From Flavobacteriales bacterium (lineage in GTDB: Bacteria; Bacteroidota; Bacteroidia; Flavobacteriales_D; Crocinitomicaceae): a DNA stretch of 56,774 nucleotides. The stretch covers positions 1-56,774 of the forward strand of contig CANGJM010000020.1 of assembly GCA_947454525.1 (NCBI GenBank). The letters are read 5' to 3'. The translations under genes and the position numbers were made by a program. The notes under the pieces were generated by a model. That model was given only the letters and a program-made list of their open reading frames with translations, had not been told where the DNA came from and ran no database searches. Shown here piece after piece: positions 25,680-38,044 of this stretch; positions within the stretch are counted from its first letter, which is position 1, and each line of letters opens with the position of its first letter.

Positions 25680-26579
25680 TTAATTCTTTATAAACTCATG
25701 CGTTTGTTTCAAGAACGCCAATGTTTCAGACTCTTCTGATCCTTCCTCCAACTCCAAGTTGTATTCCCAATTCGCACGCGGAGGCATGCTCATAAGTATG
25801 GACTCCGTTCTTCCACCAGAATAAATGCCAAATTTTGTTCCTCTGTCGTGCAGTAAGTTGAATTCAACATACCGTCCACGACGCAATGCTTGCCAATTCA
25901 ATTCTTTTTCCGTTGCTTCCTTCAAATCAATCGAGTCTACTTGATGTTTGTATGCTACCGGAAACAACCTACCGAGTGAAAGGCAATAGTTAAAAATGTC
26001 CTTTTTGGATAAGCCACAGTTTTCATCCAAATGATCGAAGAAAATTCCACCAATTCCACGAGACTCCTCACGATGTGGTAAATAGAAATAGCGATCTGCC
26101 CATTCTTTAAATTTTGGATAAAACTCACTTGAAAACTGGTCAGATGTTTCTTTTAACTGTCGGTGGAAATCGATCGCCAATTTTTGATCTACGTAGTGTG
26201 GTGTCAAATCAATTCCTCCGCCAAACCAATAGGTCGCACCATTATCCAATTCAAAATAACGGACATTCATGTGGATAATCGGATGTCTCGGGTGTTTTGG
26301 ATGCAAGACAATCGAAACGCCTGTCGCAAAGAAGTGTTCTCCTTCTAGATTCAATTGCTTTTTCATCGCTTGAGAAACTGGACCATGAACAGCTGAAAAT
26401 GCCACGCCCGCTTTTTCAAAAATGCGTCCCTGACTCATCGTTCGCGTAAATCCACCTCCACCTTCTTCACGCGTCCATGGATCTTCCATAAACGTCGCTT
26501 CTCCGTCAATTTGCTCCAAGGCTTGACAAATATGCATTTGCAAGTCTCTATATGATTCCTCTATTTCTGTACGCGTCAT
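25680..26579 (-). CDS. hemF: Oxygen-dependent coproporphyrinogen III oxidase
   Basis: Converts coproporphyrinogen III to protoporphyrinogen IX with O2, a late heme step. The 299-residue protein is full length and shows GGGFTRTMSQG, WFGGGIDLTPHYV, RGIGGIFFDHL and RRGRYVEFNLLHDRGTKFG, all diagnostic HemF segments. It lies 2 nt from the LysM/binding-protein gene and 6 nt from the VOC gene. Presence implies an aerobic heme pathway. Confidence 0.96.
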   Translation of the reverse strand: MTRTEIEESYRDLQMHICQALEQIDGEATFMEDPWTREEGGGGFTRTMSQGRIFEKAGVAFSAVHGPVSQAMKKQLNLEGEHFFATGVSIVLHPKHPRHPIIHMNVRYFELDNGATYWFGGGIDLTPHYVDQKLAIDFHRQLKETSDQFSSEFYPKFKEWADRYFYLPHREESRGIGGIFFDHLDENCGLSKKDIFNYCLSLGRLFPVAYKHQVDSIDLKEATEKELNWQALRRGRYVEFNLLHDRGTKFGIYSGGRTESILMSMPPRANWEYNLELEEGSEESETLAFLKQTHEFIKN

Positions 26580-26581
26580 TG

Positions 26582-28321
26582 TTATTCCGGCTTCGATTCA
26601 AATCCTTTGTAATCTAAAATATATCCTGCAGTATTTTGAAAACCATTACCGACACCTTGTTGAAGAAGTTGGTAATTACTGATGATTCCTGTTTGTTTAT
26701 TCGTCTGACTAAGTAACTGACGGCAAACCATTAAAGTAGCATCATAGCCTAAACAAGCCATTTTTGTCAAATCAGACGCATAGACCTTGCGGTATTTTTT
26801 GTGCAAGGACATAACACTTGGGGAATGGTAGGAAAAATAACTCGGACTTGCATACGTAAATACATACTCATTTTGGATGCTCCCGCTAACTTCTTTCCAC
26901 TCCAACCATTCTTTCAGTCCATAAATGTGGACATGCTCATTCGCTTTATATTTTTCTAACAAGGAAAGTACTTTTGCTTTATCTGTGCTCAAGACCACAT
27001 AAATGATGTCTGGATTCATGAATTCGTATTGCTTGTAGTTTTTCCACGTAGCTTCAATGATCTTCGCTTTGGAAACGGAAGATGGAACATTTCGGAATGC
27101 CGTTAAAAACAGTTGGTCCATTTTCATGTCTACCTCTGACTCTCCTTTGATGAGGACAACCGTCTGATCAACAAAATGATGGTGTACACTGGATGCTAAC
27201 TGCTCCATCAGGTTTGAGGAAGAAGGCGAAAGACAAATCGCATTTGGATTTCCAAGCAGCTCACTTTCTTTCATTGCTACAGGAAAAGCTACCCTTAACT
27301 CATTCTTACGGGCAAAAGAACTGACCAATTCTGCTTCTTTTTGTTGAAGTGGAGCGAAAATAACATCCATGTCCAACAATTCAGGTTTGGCTAAAATCGC
27401 CGTTAGATTTTCCGTTGCTGATTCATAATCGTACACGTGAAAAACAGCATTTAAGCCCAGATGAGTCAATGAATCTATGGCTAATTTTGCGCCCATATAG
27501 TATTCTAGCGCTGCACCAGAAACAAAGCGATTGTACGTTGCTGTGGAATCAAGATTCAAGGGTAAAAACAAAGCAATCTCGAATGATTTGCGTGCGGGAA
27601 ATTGCAATTCATCCTTTATTTCTTCCACTCTTTTTGGTGGAACCGGACGAATTTGCACTCGTTCGATTTTTTCCTTTTTGATGGGAATTCGAACGGTTTG
27701 ACCCGGACTCACACGACTTGACGTGAGGTGATTCAAGGCTTGAAGTTCCGGAACTGGAACCATAAATCGTTTGGATAAAGTGTAAAGCGATTCTTGTGGC
27801 AAAACAACATGTGAAATCACCTGATCAGAAAACGAAACATTAAAGGCTGATTTGGCTGCCTCACTTGGTTTTGGTATTTCCTGCTGCATGACCTCAACAA
27901 ATGTAGACGTTTCATCCGTCTGAATTCGCGCAATGGCATTCGGAATGGTCAAGCGCTGGTTTAACTTTAATCCATTTTTCGTTGATGGATTATACTTCAT
28001 GATCGAATCCATGGAAACATCGTACATCTTCGAAACGGAATACAAGGTTTCCTTCTGGACCACCGTATGTTTTACTGTTTTGCGTTGAACAGGAATAAAT
28101 ACAATCTCTCCAGTAGTTAATCCACGTTCGATTCCGGGATTCATGTTCAAAATATCCTCCGCCGGACACGCATACATTTGTTGAAGTCCATACAAGTTAT
28201 TGCCGTCAGCAACGGTATGGATGTAACATTTCTTTCCCTCTCGTTCTGTAATCTGTGCGTATTGCTGACCATGAACCAACAATGCACTGAGTAACAAAAA
28301 GAACAATAAGGATTTTTTCAT
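26582..28321 (-). CDS. LysM protein with periplasmic-binding-like domain
   Basis: 579 residues from the ATG at 28319-28321, which starts a signal peptide (MKKSLLFFLLLSALLVHGQ). Three LysM modules follow (about 30-80, 86-133 and 168-216), each with a DxxxGLQQM-like or ETLYSVSK core, then a type I periplasmic-binding-protein-like domain (about 245-570, with ELVSSFARK, LSPSSSNL). LysM suggests peptidoglycan binding; the PBP fold may sense a ligand. It sits 10 nt after guaA and 2 nt before hemF, but a functional link is not known. Confidence 0.8.
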   Translation of the reverse strand: MKKSLLFFLLLSALLVHGQQYAQITEREGKKCYIHTVADGNNLYGLQQMYACPAEDILNMNPGIERGLTTGEIVFIPVQRKTVKHTVVQKETLYSVSKMYDVSMDSIMKYNPSTKNGLKLNQRLTIPNAIARIQTDETSTFVEVMQQEIPKPSEAAKSAFNVSFSDQVISHVVLPQESLYTLSKRFMVPVPELQALNHLTSSRVSPGQTVRIPIKKEKIERVQIRPVPPKRVEEIKDELQFPARKSFEIALFLPLNLDSTATYNRFVSGAALEYYMGAKLAIDSLTHLGLNAVFHVYDYESATENLTAILAKPELLDMDVIFAPLQQKEAELVSSFARKNELRVAFPVAMKESELLGNPNAICLSPSSSNLMEQLASSVHHHFVDQTVVLIKGESEVDMKMDQLFLTAFRNVPSSVSKAKIIEATWKNYKQYEFMNPDIIYVVLSTDKAKVLSLLEKYKANEHVHIYGLKEWLEWKEVSGSIQNEYVFTYASPSYFSYHSPSVMSLHKKYRKVYASDLTKMACLGYDATLMVCRQLLSQTNKQTGIISNYQLLQQGVGNGFQNTAGYILDYKGFESKPE

Positions 28322-28331
28322 AAAACGAATC

Positions 28332-29864
28332 TTATTCCCATTCAATGGTTGCAGGCGGCTTGGAACTAATGTCGTACGTAACACGGTTAATTCCTTTCAC
28401 TTGATTGATGATTCTGTTGGATATTTTCGCCAAGAATTCATACGGTAAATGACACCAATCGGCAGTCATTCCATCGGTTGAAGTAACTGCTCTTAATGCA
28501 ACCGCATTTTCGTAGGTACGTTCATCACCCATCACTCCTACGGATTGAATCGGTAAGAAGATTGCTCCGGCTTGCCATACGTCGTCGTATAATCCGTCTT
28601 CTTTTAATCCATCGATGAAAATCGCATCGACATCTTGCAAGATGCGTACTTTTTCAGCACTCACCTCTCCTAAAATTCGGATTCCAAGTCCTGGACCTGG
28701 GAAGGGGTGGCGTCCAAGTATGCGCTCATCGATTTCCAGTGAACGTCCAATGCGTCTCACTTCATCTTTGAACAACAAACGAAGCGGTTCCACCACTTGA
28801 AGTTTCATGTAATCTGGTAATCCACCAACATTGTGGTGAGATTTAATCGTTTGTGAGGGTCCACCAGTCGCAGAAACCGACTCAATGACATCTGGATAAA
28901 TTGTCCCTTGTCCGAGCCACTTCGCTCCTTCTACCTTCTTGGATTCTTCGTCGAAAACATCGATGAATACTTTACCAATGGCTTTGCGTTTTAATTCTGG
29001 ATCTGTCAATCCTTTCAATGCTGCATAGAACAGATTGGAAGCATCAACACCTTTCACGTTCAAGCCCATTCCTTTGTAGGACTCAAGAACGGACTGGTAT
29101 TCGTTTTTACGAAGGAGTCCGTTATCAACAAAAATACAATGTAAATTTTCGCCAATTGCCTTGTGTAATAGAACCGCTGCTACGGATGAATCAACACCTC
29201 CTGAAAGTCCAAGAATTACCTTGTCATCTCCCAATTGCTCACGCAAACGTGCTGTGGTTTCCTCCACAAAAGAATCTGGTGTCCAATCACATGCGCAATG
29301 ACAAATGTCCACGATGTAATTTTGCAAAAGAATTTTTCCCTCCGTTGAATGATACACCTCTGGATGGAATTGAATCCCGTAGGTCTCTTCGCCTTCGATA
29401 TGGTATCCAGCAATCTCGACATCTGATGTGCTGGCAATGATTTTATAGTTGCTAGGAATTTTTTTTATGGTATCCCCGTGAGACATCCACACTTGTGAAC
29501 CGTTAGTCATTCCTTTTGTTAAGATGTGACTTTCATCCACGTAGGACAAATGAGCACGTCCATATTCACGGATGCTTGATGGCAATACTTCACCACCGAA
29601 ATGGTGGGATAAATACTGTGCGCCGAAACATACTCCAAGAAGTGGCATTTTTCCTTTGATCGCATCTAGATTCGGTCTTGGAGAAGCCTCATCGCGCACG
29701 GAGAAAGGACTTCCTGAAAGGATGACCCCTTTCACATTCGGTCCAATTTCCGGAATTTTATTCCACGGATGGATTTCACAATAAACATTTAACTCGCGGA
29801 TTCTACGCGCAATGAGCTGCGTATATTGAGAACCAAAATCTAAAATTAATATCATTTCATGCAT
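28332..29864 (-). CDS. guaA: GMP synthase (glutamine-hydrolysing)
   Basis: Aminates XMP to GMP using glutamine and ATP. The 510-residue protein has a class I glutamine amidotransferase domain with GVCFGAQY (catalytic Cys about 79) and GIQFHPEV, then an ATP pyrophosphatase P-loop LSGGVDSS, and ends in the C-terminal dimerisation domain (KPPATIEWE). The start at 29864 (MHEMILILD) matches family length; MILILD at 29855 would leave a longer leader after the TATCTTTG box at 29869-29876. First gene of a five-gene run. Confidence 0.96.
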   Translation of the reverse strand: MHEMILILDFGSQYTQLIARRIRELNVYCEIHPWNKIPEIGPNVKGVILSGSPFSVRDEASPRPNLDAIKGKMPLLGVCFGAQYLSHHFGGEVLPSSIREYGRAHLSYVDESHILTKGMTNGSQVWMSHGDTIKKIPSNYKIIASTSDVEIAGYHIEGEETYGIQFHPEVYHSTEGKILLQNYIVDICHCACDWTPDSFVEETTARLREQLGDDKVILGLSGGVDSSVAAVLLHKAIGENLHCIFVDNGLLRKNEYQSVLESYKGMGLNVKGVDASNLFYAALKGLTDPELKRKAIGKVFIDVFDEESKKVEGAKWLGQGTIYPDVIESVSATGGPSQTIKSHHNVGGLPDYMKLQVVEPLRLLFKDEVRRIGRSLEIDERILGRHPFPGPGLGIRILGEVSAEKVRILQDVDAIFIDGLKEDGLYDDVWQAGAIFLPIQSVGVMGDERTYENAVALRAVTSTDGMTADWCHLPYEFLAKISNRIINQVKGINRVTYDISSKPPATIEWE

Positions 29865-29868
29865 GCCG

Positions 29869-29876
29869 CAAAGATA
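29869..29876 (-). promoter_or_regulatory. Promoter -7 box of guaA operon
   Basis: TATCTTTG on the minus strand, ending 4 nt before the first candidate ATG and 13 nt before the second. No purine riboswitch was recognised. Confidence 0.55.
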
Positions 29877-30014
29877 AGCATAATTGCTAATTAGCGATGC
29901 GCGAAGCATCCTTGATTTTTAAGCGATAAACAAGAGGAAAGTCCATTGTGTTATTTTCTTGTGAATTGTTGCAATTCAGGCGACTGATTGTCCTTTAGAT
30001 TAAGTAGAATTGAT

Positions 30015-30022
30015 TAACTTTG
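30015..30022 (+). promoter_or_regulatory. Promoter -7 box of secA
   Basis: TAACTTTG, an exact TAnnTTTG match, 24 nt upstream of the secA ATG. Confidence 0.6.
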
Positions 30023-30046
30023 GTGCTTGCATTAAAGAGAAAAACA

Positions 30047-33000
30047 ATGATTGGAGATATCTTAAAATCCATTTTTGGAGATAAGAACGCGAAAGACAAG
30101 AAATTATACTGGCCTTACGTAGAGTTAGCAAATGCTGCTCATGAACACATAAAAACATTATCTGACGAGCAATTGCGTCAAAAATCACGTGAATTTCAAC
30201 ACCTGATTCGCGAAGAAAAAGAACGTCTTGAACATCAATTGGCTGACTTGCGCACAAAAGCAGAAAGTTTAGAAACAAGTATCAACGAGAAAGAAGATTT
30301 ATTCGATCGCATCGATAAATTAGAAAAAGAAGTCGATGCCCAAATCGAAGAGACGCTGATTAAAATCCTCCCAGAAGCATTTGCCGTGGTGAAGGAAACA
30401 GCATATCGCTGGTCAACGAACGGACAATTAGTCGTAACTGCGGAAGAGTTCGATCGTGATTTAGCGAAGAAAAAAGACGGAATTACCATCGATGGCGACA
30501 AAGCGATTTGGCACAACGAATGGACTGCTGCTGGTGGACACATCAAATGGAACATGGTGCATTACGATGTTCAGTTGATGGGTGGCGCTGTCTTGCACAA
30601 AGGAAATATTTCTGAAATGCAAACGGGAGAAGGAAAAACCTTGGTGGCAACACTTCCTGTTTACCTGAATGCACTTGCGGGAAAAGGAGTACACATCGTA
30701 ACGGTCAATGATTACTTGGCAAAACGTGACTCCGAATGGATGGGTCCATTGTACCAATTCCACGGATTGAGCGTGGATTGCATCGATAAACACCGTCCAA
30801 ACTCCAAAGAAAGAAGACAAGCGTACCTTGCGGATATTACCTTCGGTACAAACAATGAATTTGGTTTCGATTACTTGCGTGACAACATGGCTGGACACGT
30901 GGACGATCTAGTTCAACGCAAGCACCATTTTGCGATTGTCGATGAGGTCGATTCTGTATTGATTGACGACGCTCGTACCCCATTAATCATTTCTGGTCCA
31001 ACTCCAAAAGGAGATGAACACGAATTCCATGAATTGAAACCACGCATTGAACGCGTTGTGGATGCTCAAAAACAATATGTTCAACAGTGTTTAGCGGAAG
31101 CGAAAAAATTGTTGACGGTGATCAACGAAGCACCTGAAGACAAAAACGAAGCGAAGCGCATGTTGGAAGAAGGTGGAATCGCTCTACTGAGAGCACACCG
31201 TGGCTTGCCAAAAAACCGCACACTCATCAAGTTCTTATCTGAGCCAGGAATCAAAGTTCACCTTCAAAAAACGGAGAACTTCTACATGGCGGAGCAAGGT
31301 AAAAACATGAAGAAAATCGATGCGGAATTGTTCTTTGTGATCGATGAGAAAAACAATACGATTGAACTGACGGACAAAGGAATCGATTTGGTATCTGGGA
31401 AAGATGACCGAAATTTCTTCGTGATGCCAGATATCGGTGATGAAATCGCAAAACTTCAGAAGCAAAACCTAGAGAAAGATACATACCTTGAACAAAAGGA
31501 CGGATTGGTTCGAGAATATTCGATTAAATCTGAACGCATTCACTCCATCAACCAATTATTGAAAGCATACACGCTATTCGAAAAAGAAGTGGAATATGTA
31601 ATCCTTGATGGAAAAGTGAAAATCGTTGATGAGTCAACTGGACGTATCCTTGAAGGACGCCGTTACTCGGATGGATTGCACCAAGCAATTGAGGCAAAAG
31701 AAAACGTAGAAGTAGAAGCTGCCACGCAAACGTACGCAACAGTGACCTTGCAAAATTACTTCCGTATGTACCACAAACTTGCGGGTATGACCGGAACAGC
31801 GGAAACGGAAGCGAAAGAATTCTGGGATATCTACAAACTAGATGTTGTAATTGTCCCTACGAATAGAGCTGTATCGCGTAATGATCAAGACGATTTCGTT
31901 TACAAATCTGCCCGTGAGAAATACAATGCAGTGATTTTGGAAGTGGAAGAATTAGTCGCTGCCGGACGTCCAGTTCTTGTTGGAACAACGACCGTAGAGA
32001 TTTCTGAATTAGTTTCCAGAATGCTCCAAATGAAAAAGATTCCGCACCAAGTATTGAATGCCAAGTACCACCAAAAGGAAGCAGAAATTGTCGCAAATGC
32101 TGGACTAGCAGGAGCGGTGACTATTGCAACGAACATGGCTGGACGTGGAACCGATATCAAGTTAGGTGAAGGTGTGAAAGAAGCTGGTGGACTAGCGATT
32201 ATTGGTACGGAGCGTCACGATTCACGTCGTGTTGACCGTCAGTTAAGAGGTCGTGCTGGACGTCAAGGTGATCCAGGTTCTTCTCGTTTCTTCGTTTCTT
32301 TGGAAGATGATTTAATGCGTAAGTTCGGTTCCGAGCGTATTGCCAAACTCATGGACCGTATGGGACTGAAAGAAGGAGAAGTGATTTCTGCCGGAATGGT
32401 TTCTAAGTCGATTGAACGCGCACAGAAAAAAGTAGAGGAGAACAACTTTGGTGTACGTAAAAACTTGTTGGAATACGATGACGTGATGAACGCACAACGC
32501 AAAGCCATCTACAAGAAACGTAAAAATGCCTTGTTCGGTGATCGTCTAGACATTGACATCGACAATATGTTCTTCGAACTATGCGAAACGACCGTGCAAC
32601 AACACGGTGGGTCAAATTTCAATGACTTTGAATTAGAATTATTGCGCATCATTGGGATTGAATCTCCAATTTCAGCAGTGGAATTTGAGAAAATAAGTAA
32701 GGAAGATTTGACGGATAAAATCTATGCTTCCATGAAGGAATCTTATGAGCGTAAGTGCGATAAGATTGCTCAAAGAACCTTGCCGCAAATCAAACATGTG
32801 CACGAAAATCTTTCGGATAAGTTCAAGGATATGGTTGTCCCTTTAACAGATGGACGTCGCGAGCTGCAATTGATCGTGAATATCGAAGAAGCATACAAAT
32901 CTGAAGGAAAACTCATTTCAAAAGCATTCGAGAAAAATGTGATTTTATCTAAAATCGACGATGAATGGAAAGAGCATTTACGTGAGATGGATGAATTGCG

Positions 33001-33391
33001 TTCAGCTGTACGAAATGCTTCTTACGAGCAAAAAGACCCACTTGTTGTGTACAAATTGGAATCGTATGAATTGTTCCGCTCGATGTTGAATCGTTTAAAC
33101 GAAGAAGCCGTTGAGTTGTTGATGAAACTAGATATTCCTGTAGAACAATCCGTTCAAGGAACGAACCAAGAATCACGTCAAAACAATTACCAACAGGCAC
33201 AGACGAATCAATCTGTTTCTTCTACTCCTCCACCATCTTTCGAAGGTCGACAAGGATACGATCAAGCGATTGCGAACTCTATGCCACAACCGGAAAAACG
33301 TCAACCGATCATCGCTGAACCGAAAGTGAATCGAAATGATGCGTGTCCATGTGGTAGCGGTAAGAAATATAAGCAGTGTCACGGTAAGTAA
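30047..33391 (+). CDS. secA: Preprotein translocase ATPase SecA
   Basis: Motor of the Sec export pathway. The ATG at 30047 (MIGDILKSIFG) is chosen over an upstream in-frame start because it follows the -7 box and matches family N termini. The 1114-residue protein has Walker A MQTGEGKT, DEVDSVLIDD, the preprotein crosslinking domain with a Bacteroidota-type insertion, helicase motif GRAGRQGDPG, the helical scaffold, and a C-terminal SEC-C zinc motif (CPCGSGKKYKQCHG). The stop overlaps the next ATG by one base (TAATG). Confidence 0.97.
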   Translation: MIGDILKSIFGDKNAKDKKLYWPYVELANAAHEHIKTLSDEQLRQKSREFQHLIREEKERLEHQLADLRTKAESLETSINEKEDLFDRIDKLEKEVDAQIEETLIKILPEAFAVVKETAYRWSTNGQLVVTAEEFDRDLAKKKDGITIDGDKAIWHNEWTAAGGHIKWNMVHYDVQLMGGAVLHKGNISEMQTGEGKTLVATLPVYLNALAGKGVHIVTVNDYLAKRDSEWMGPLYQFHGLSVDCIDKHRPNSKERRQAYLADITFGTNNEFGFDYLRDNMAGHVDDLVQRKHHFAIVDEVDSVLIDDARTPLIISGPTPKGDEHEFHELKPRIERVVDAQKQYVQQCLAEAKKLLTVINEAPEDKNEAKRMLEEGGIALLRAHRGLPKNRTLIKFLSEPGIKVHLQKTENFYMAEQGKNMKKIDAELFFVIDEKNNTIELTDKGIDLVSGKDDRNFFVMPDIGDEIAKLQKQNLEKDTYLEQKDGLVREYSIKSERIHSINQLLKAYTLFEKEVEYVILDGKVKIVDESTGRILEGRRYSDGLHQAIEAKENVEVEAATQTYATVTLQNYFRMYHKLAGMTGTAETEAKEFWDIYKLDVVIVPTNRAVSRNDQDDFVYKSAREKYNAVILEVEELVAAGRPVLVGTTTVEISELVSRMLQMKKIPHQVLNAKYHQKEAEIVANAGLAGAVTIATNMAGRGTDIKLGEGVKEAGGLAIIGTERHDSRRVDRQLRGRAGRQGDPGSSRFFVSLEDDLMRKFGSERIAKLMDRMGLKEGEVISAGMVSKSIERAQKKVEENNFGVRKNLLEYDDVMNAQRKAIYKKRKNALFGDRLDIDIDNMFFELCETTVQQHGGSNFNDFELELLRIIGIESPISAVEFEKISKEDLTDKIYASMKESYERKCDKIAQRTLPQIKHVHENLSDKFKDMVVPLTDGRRELQLIVNIEEAYKSEGKLISKAFEKNVILSKIDDEWKEHLREMDELRSAVRNASYEQKDPLVVYKLESYELFRSMLNRLNEEAVELLMKLDIPVEQSVQGTNQESRQNNYQQAQTNQSVSSTPPPSFEGRQGYDQAIANSMPQPEKRQPIIAEPKVNRNDACPCGSGKKYKQCHGK

Positions 33392-34158
33392 TGACAAACA
33401 AAAGTAAGATGCGGGTTGCGTTCATTGGCTCTGGAAAAGTTGCCACTGAACTTGCACTTATCTTTCGTTTTAAAGGAATTGACATCACCGGTATTTCAAG
33501 TAGAAATGAGGTAAGTGGTACTGAACTTGCTACACGTTTGAATTGTCCATTTGTTGCTGATCCGAACGAACTTAAAGCAGACTTAATCATTATTGCCACC
33601 AACGATGTTTCGGTGAAAGCGTTGAACTCGACCTTGAAAACTGAATCCTTTGTTGTCTATACAGCCGGCGCAGTAAATTTGGATGAAATTACGGATGAAA
33701 ATTGGGGCGTTTTCTACCCGCTTCAAACATTCACCGAAAACCGACACCTGACCGTTGATGAAGTTCCAATTCTGATGGAAGCTAATTCTAATGAACTGCG
33801 AAATCTATTGGAAGCACTTTGCGAAAAGATTGGATTCCAATACGATTACTGCGACTCACAAAACCGACAAAAATACCACCTTGCAGCTGTTTACGTGAAT
33901 AATTTTGTCAATCACCTGTTTCATAAAGCACAAATTCAACTGAAGGAAAATCAGTTAAATTGGAACCTATTGAAACCTCTAATTGAGGAAACCGTTGCTA
34001 AACTTGATGATCTTTCTGCCTTTGATGCGCAAACAGGTCCAGCAAGAAGAAATGACCAAAGCACCATTCTCACGCATGAATCGCTATTAAACGATGAGGA
34101 AGTACGGCTGTATAAAGTCCTCACAAACAGTATTCAAAAGACCTATAACCATGACTAG
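33391..34158 (+). CDS. Rossmann-fold DUF2520 protein
   Basis: 255-residue cytoplasmic protein with an N-terminal Rossmann fold (VAFIGSGKVATEL, residues about 9-21) and a C-terminal DUF2520 helical domain (about 130-250) that includes YHLAAVYVNNF. Distantly related to 6-phosphogluconate dehydrogenase-like oxidoreductases; substrate unknown. Tightly coupled to secA (1-nt overlap) and to the KdsC-like gene (8-nt overlap). Confidence 0.82.
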   Translation: MTNKSKMRVAFIGSGKVATELALIFRFKGIDITGISSRNEVSGTELATRLNCPFVADPNELKADLIIIATNDVSVKALNSTLKTESFVVYTAGAVNLDEITDENWGVFYPLQTFTENRHLTVDEVPILMEANSNELRNLLEALCEKIGFQYDYCDSQNRQKYHLAAVYVNNFVNHLFHKAQIQLKENQLNWNLLKPLIEETVAKLDDLSAFDAQTGPARRNDQSTILTHESLLNDEEVRLYKVLTNSIQKTYNHD

Positions 34159-34669
34159 TTACAAACATGCGCTGAATCACATCAGTACTTTTATTTTCGA
34201 TGTTGATGGTGTTTTTACCGATGGAAAAGTGTATTTGTTGAAAGACGAAATTGTTCGAACACTTAACTCCAAGGATGGTTACGCAGTGCAATACGCGGCA
34301 AAAATGGGTTATAAAATCTTTGCAATTACCGGTGGGAATTCGACAGAAGTTCGCGACAGACTACTCGGACTCGGTATGAATCGCGTGCACCTCAGTGCAC
34401 ATAGCAAGATGATTTGTTATGAAGAAATCAAAGCAGAATTTAATTTGACAGACCAAGAAATCGCATACATGGGAGATGACATTCCGGATATTCCTGTGTT
34501 AAAGGTTGCTGGACTTTCTGCTTGTCCACAAGATGCGGTGAGCGATGTGAAAAGCATTGTCCATTACCAAAGTCCATTTGACGGTGGAAAAACCTGTGTC
34601 CGAGACATCATTGAGCAAACACTTCGCGTACAAGGCAAGTGGATGAGTGAACTTGCTTTTCAATGGTAA
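34151..34669 (+). CDS. kdsC: KdsC-like HAD phosphatase
   Basis: 172-residue HAD phosphatase of the KdsC group, which dephosphorylates 3-deoxy-D-manno-octulosonate 8-phosphate in lipopolysaccharide core synthesis. The motif DVDGVFTDG (about residues 15-23) holds the nucleophile and acid/base Asp, followed by SKDGYAV, ITGGNS and YMGDDIPD. It is capless, as expected. The ATG at 34151 is preferred over an upstream in-frame start inside DUF2520. No kdsA/kdsB is adjacent. Confidence 0.82.
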   Translation: MTSYKHALNHISTFIFDVDGVFTDGKVYLLKDEIVRTLNSKDGYAVQYAAKMGYKIFAITGGNSTEVRDRLLGLGMNRVHLSAHSKMICYEEIKAEFNLTDQEIAYMGDDIPDIPVLKVAGLSACPQDAVSDVKSIVHYQSPFDGGKTCVRDIIEQTLRVQGKWMSELAFQW

Positions 34670-34671
34670 TT

Positions 34672-35701
34672 CTAATCCAGCTGACTGATTTCTTCCAATA
34701 ATTGAAACTGATTCCTTGCTCTTCGCAGGTTGTGATTTTCGTCCTCGACCCAATAATATTGATCACCTATTAAGTAATCACTCAAAAAACGAAGACCTTG
34801 AATGTAAATCACGGCCTTTGCTCCCAAAAGAAAATGTCCCCTTTCTAAATCAGTAAGATGGTCATTCATTGGACCTTGAACGTACCCATTAATCAATTCG
34901 GTTAAAATGAGTGGATTGAATGCTTTTTTCTGTTGACTATCCTCTGTTCCCACTTGACAAAAGGAACGAACCATATCTCCAAAATCGTATAAAATACTTC
35001 CCACCATGATGGTATCCCAATCGATGAGCGCACGCACCTCTACTCCATTTGCATCAAATAAAAAATTACTCAATTTTGGATCGGCGTGAATGATTCTTGT
35101 TGGAATCTTTGGCAATAGTTCGAGGTAACGTGTCAAGACGTCCTCATATTCCACCACTTTCTTGATCAAATAACTGGCTTGAGTTCGTCGGTATGGAATC
35201 GCCACTTTCAATGAATGCAAGTAATCTTTTCGTCGTTTATTGAAATCTAGGAATCCAGGAATGCTCTCTTGGATTTGGTTTTTAGGGAAGTCCAACAAGT
35301 ACGAATGAAATTCACTTAAGGCCTTTGCTGCCTCGAATGCTTGCGCATGTTTCGTGAGGACATCTAAACTTTTACTTGGATGAATGGCATGAAACATGCG
35401 CCACGTTTGTCCCTTGTGATCTTGCAGTAAATAATTTTGATCCGCATTTTTAACGAGCGTTAAACAGGATTTCGGATATCCTTTTTTCGCTAAAAACTGT
35501 GCAATGCGCAGTTGGTTCATCACCACCAAGTTTGGATTACCAAACACATGTGTGTTCACACCTTGAAGGACATAAAACGTATCGTTCATGGCCTCCACTA
35601 AAAATGTTTTGTGGATGAGTCCACCTTTTAAAAGACTAATCCGCTGGACTTTTGTCTCCACTGACTTTAAAAAGTCGTTGGCTATCGATCGTTCCAATTG
35701 C

Positions 35702-35709
<8 letters not shown>
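34672..35709 (-). CDS. NahK-like N-acetylhexosamine 1-kinase
   Basis: 345-residue kinase of the aminoglycoside phosphotransferase fold. The catalytic loop HADPKLSNFLFD (Asp 210) and ALIDWDTIMVGSILYDFGD (metal-binding Asp about 230-243) are intact. The pattern of the whole chain, including YVLQGVNTHVF and SIPGFLDFNKRRKDYL, resembles N-acetylhexosamine 1-kinase (NahK), which makes GlcNAc-1-P or GalNAc-1-P. It is last in the operon with a nucleotidyltransferase and a GH109 enzyme, which supports a role in HexNAc salvage. Specificity is inferred. Confidence 0.75.
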
Positions 35710-37982
<2,273 letters not shown>

Positions 37983-37984
37983 CT

Positions 37985-38022
37985 AAAAAAGTTCAGCCGA
38001 TACGTTGATCGTACCGGCTGAA
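37985..38022 (-). terminator. Terminator after the inorganic-carbon operon
   Basis: On the minus strand TTCAGCCG and TACG (about 38009-38020) pair with CGTA and CGGCTGAA (about 37992-38003), about 12 bp including a G:T, followed by six T residues. Separates the DUF2490 gene from the GH109 operon. Confidence 0.85.
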
Positions 38023-38044
38023 TTTTGCTTGGAGAGTGATGGAT

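Noticed and set aside
30020..30046. Longer SecA start
   Set aside because: The extra nine codons include the -7 promoter box end; the family N terminus begins at MIGDIL.
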